From Desulfobacterales bacterium (GTDB lineage Bacteria > Desulfobacterota > Desulfobacteria > Desulfobacterales > BuS5): DNA of 8,112 nt. A program made the translations under genes and the position numbers. Positions 6,931 through 8,112 of the stretch are shown one piece after another. Within the stretch, counting starts at the first letter, position 1. Each line of letters begins with the position of its first letter. The notes beneath the pieces were generated by a model, which saw nothing but the letters and a program-made list of their open reading frames with translations, was not told the DNA's origin and ran no database searches. The stretch covers positions 1 through 8,112 of the forward strand of contig JAGVGX010000074.1 of the NCBI GenBank assembly GCA_020056865.1. Reading direction: 5' to 3'.

Positions 6931-8112
6931 GGTTTTAAAGGGTTAATTACCTGCCCTGTGATAACCTTGGGGTAAAAATAGGTAGATTTTCTCGGCATCT
7001 TTTGCCCTTCTTCAGCGATTCTTTTTACTTGTTCAATTTTTGTTGGGTTCAGTATAAATGACATATCGCCCTTGCCTGAAATCGCATCATCAATGGCATC
7101 TGATTCACGGGTTGAATAGGCAATGAGATTTTCATCATCAAGACTGTTTTGATCAAAACCCAGCACCTCCATGAAAACAAGGCGGGTTAATACCGTTACA
7201 TCAAGATGTCGTACTGCTTCTGAAAGTTCATTGCCGAACATCTTATCCATAACGTTCTGCTTGAGTGTCATCAGGTACAGTTCAGGGATATCCCTGATAC
7301 ATACCCCTATAATATTTTTGGAAAGATTTGAGTGGAGAACTTCAGAAAACTCATTTTTAGCCTTCTGAAGATTTTTCCCGCAGGGTATGGAGATAATATC
7401 AAAATATTGCCTGCACGTTTGAATAAATTCAAAGCGTTTATGCTCCGGAATCCCTTTGAGTATGCGATGTGCAGGAAGTATAATAAGGCCTGAGTCTTCC
7501 ATGGAGCAAAGATACATCATTACATAGTTGGCCGGATGCCTGCTATCAAAATGCGGATCGTTTTCAGAAACCCAGTCCCTGTAGTTGAGTGCTGTTTCAT
7601 ATCTATGATGGCCATCTGCGATAAAAATCGTTTTTTCCATCATTTCATCACCCATACACGATTGTGCATAAGGGTCTGTAATCCGCCACAGCTTGTGTAC
7701 GTGACCTTCGTCATCCACAAACTCCATGTCAGGAGCTTTGCCTGCTGTCTGGTTTTTTAATATGGTTTCGACCCGTTGATCCGGGTCAGAATAAATCGAA
7801 AATATAGAGCAGAAGTTGGCATGACATTTTTTAAACAAACCCAGCCGTTCAGACTTAACCTTGGAGTATGTGGTTTCATGAGGTAGCACCACCTTCTTAT
7901 CAAAAGGTTCAAGACCTACAAGAGCAATCATGCCATGACGAACCATAGGCCGGCCTTGTATAGAAAATTCAATCGTTGTCCTGTAAATAGCAGGCTGGTT
8001 ATCCAGGATCAGGACGCGCTCTGAAAGCCACGTATTAAAAAAATTGGCTGCTCTGGTATGATGATCTTCACCGCCATTCACATGTGCTCTTCCCAAAATA
8101 AGCCGCACAATG
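6927..8112 (-). CDS. DUF1015 family protein (partial, N-terminus outside window)
   Basis: This conserved protein (COG4198/DUF1015) is of unproven function. About 395 codons are visible and the frame is still open at the right edge. The GTG at 8108 is an internal Val codon by my reading, because the visible start already corresponds to the mid-N-terminal part of the family (AANFFNTWLSERVLI...PAIY) and the usual opening with a PPYDV-like motif is missing. Recognisable blocks, counted from the GTG, are PHETTYSKVKSERLGLF (76-92), FIADGHHRYETAL (162-174, the family hallmark), LPAHRIL, and the C-terminal STYFYPKVITGQVINPL. The hallmark loosely recalls ParB/SerK-like folds, and family members often sit near serine-biosynthesis genes as I recall, but no such gene is visible here. 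It converges on trmN6 with a 4-bp stop overlap. Confidence 0.9.
   Translation of the reverse strand, partial: IVRLILGRAHVNGGEDHHTRAANFFNTWLSERVLILDNQPAIYRTTIEFSIQGRPMVRHGMIALVGLEPFDKKVVLPHETTYSKVKSERLGLFKKCHANFCSIFSIYSDPDQRVETILKNQTAGKAPDMEFVDDEGHVHKLWRITDPYAQSCMGDEMMEKTIFIADGHHRYETALNYRDWVSENDPHFDSRHPANYVMMYLCSMEDSGLIILPAHRILKGIPEHKRFEFIQTCRQYFDIISIPCGKNLQKAKNEFSEVLHSNLSKNIIGVCIRDIPELYLMTLKQNVMDKMFGNELSEAVRHLDVTVLTRLVFMEVLGFDQNSLDDENLIAYSTRESDAIDDAISGKGDMSFILNPTKIEQVKRIAEEGQKMPRKSTYFYPKVITGQVINPLKP

Noticed and set aside
6918..6945. Imperfect AACCTTTT / AAAGGGTT hairpin at the trmN6-DUF1015 junction as a terminator
   Set aside because: The stem includes a G-T wobble and is AT-rich, and neither strand has an adjoining U-tract, so it is too weak to call.
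7171..7760. Short plus-strand open frames within the DUF1015 gene
   Set aside because: They are antisense to a clearly conserved protein, with no start signal or recognisable domain.

Overview
The window reads as ordinary, gene-dense chromosome from a moderately AT-rich anaerobic bacterium, most likely a Desulfobacterota member of the Desulfobacterales type. That placement is inference from recalled gene neighbourhoods and protein flavour (groES-groEL with a Ser/Thr-tailed FmdB zinc ribbon, a stand-alone mS38/bS22-like peptide, hflK-hflC, DciA-type DUF721, trmN6, DUF1015). No rRNA or other decisive marker is present.

Layout. Positions 1-299 are non-coding. They hold an inverted pair of tandem heptamer arrays (94-198) and the groEL terminator (224-264). 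Four minus-strand genes follow, read from right to left: a putative HExxH metalloprotease-like protein (3442-2879), fmdB (2809-2501), groES (2291-2004) and groEL (1958-300). fmdB has a perfect-consensus sigma-70 promoter whose -35 box lies in the last codons of the gene upstream, and groES has its own candidate promoter. Divergent from this block is a 32-codon plus-strand gene (3527-3625) for a very basic AURKAIP1/COX24-domain ribosomal peptide. It starts with TTG behind a near-perfect Shine-Dalgarno. It faces hflC across a two-way terminator (3650-3688).

hflK and hflC (5686-3702, minus) are translationally coupled by an ATGA overlap and encode the inner-membrane SPFH complex that controls FtsH. 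Divergent from hflK are the plus-strand genes for a short DUF721/DciA protein and the tRNA1(Val) A37 N6-methyltransferase TrmN6 (5833-6930). A DUF1015 protein on the minus strand meets trmN6 tail-to-tail with overlapping stop codons and runs off the right edge of the window, so its N-terminus is missing.

The main themes are protein quality control (GroESL, HflKC, perhaps the HExxH protein) and translation or replication housekeeping (bS22-like peptide, TrmN6, DciA). I see no mobile element, CRISPR array, tRNA, or convincing new multi-gene system. The items most worth following are the heptamer inverted repeat, the tiny ribosomal protein gene, the HExxH protein, the apparent lack of a CIRCE element at groESL, and the possibly leaderless start of the DciA gene.
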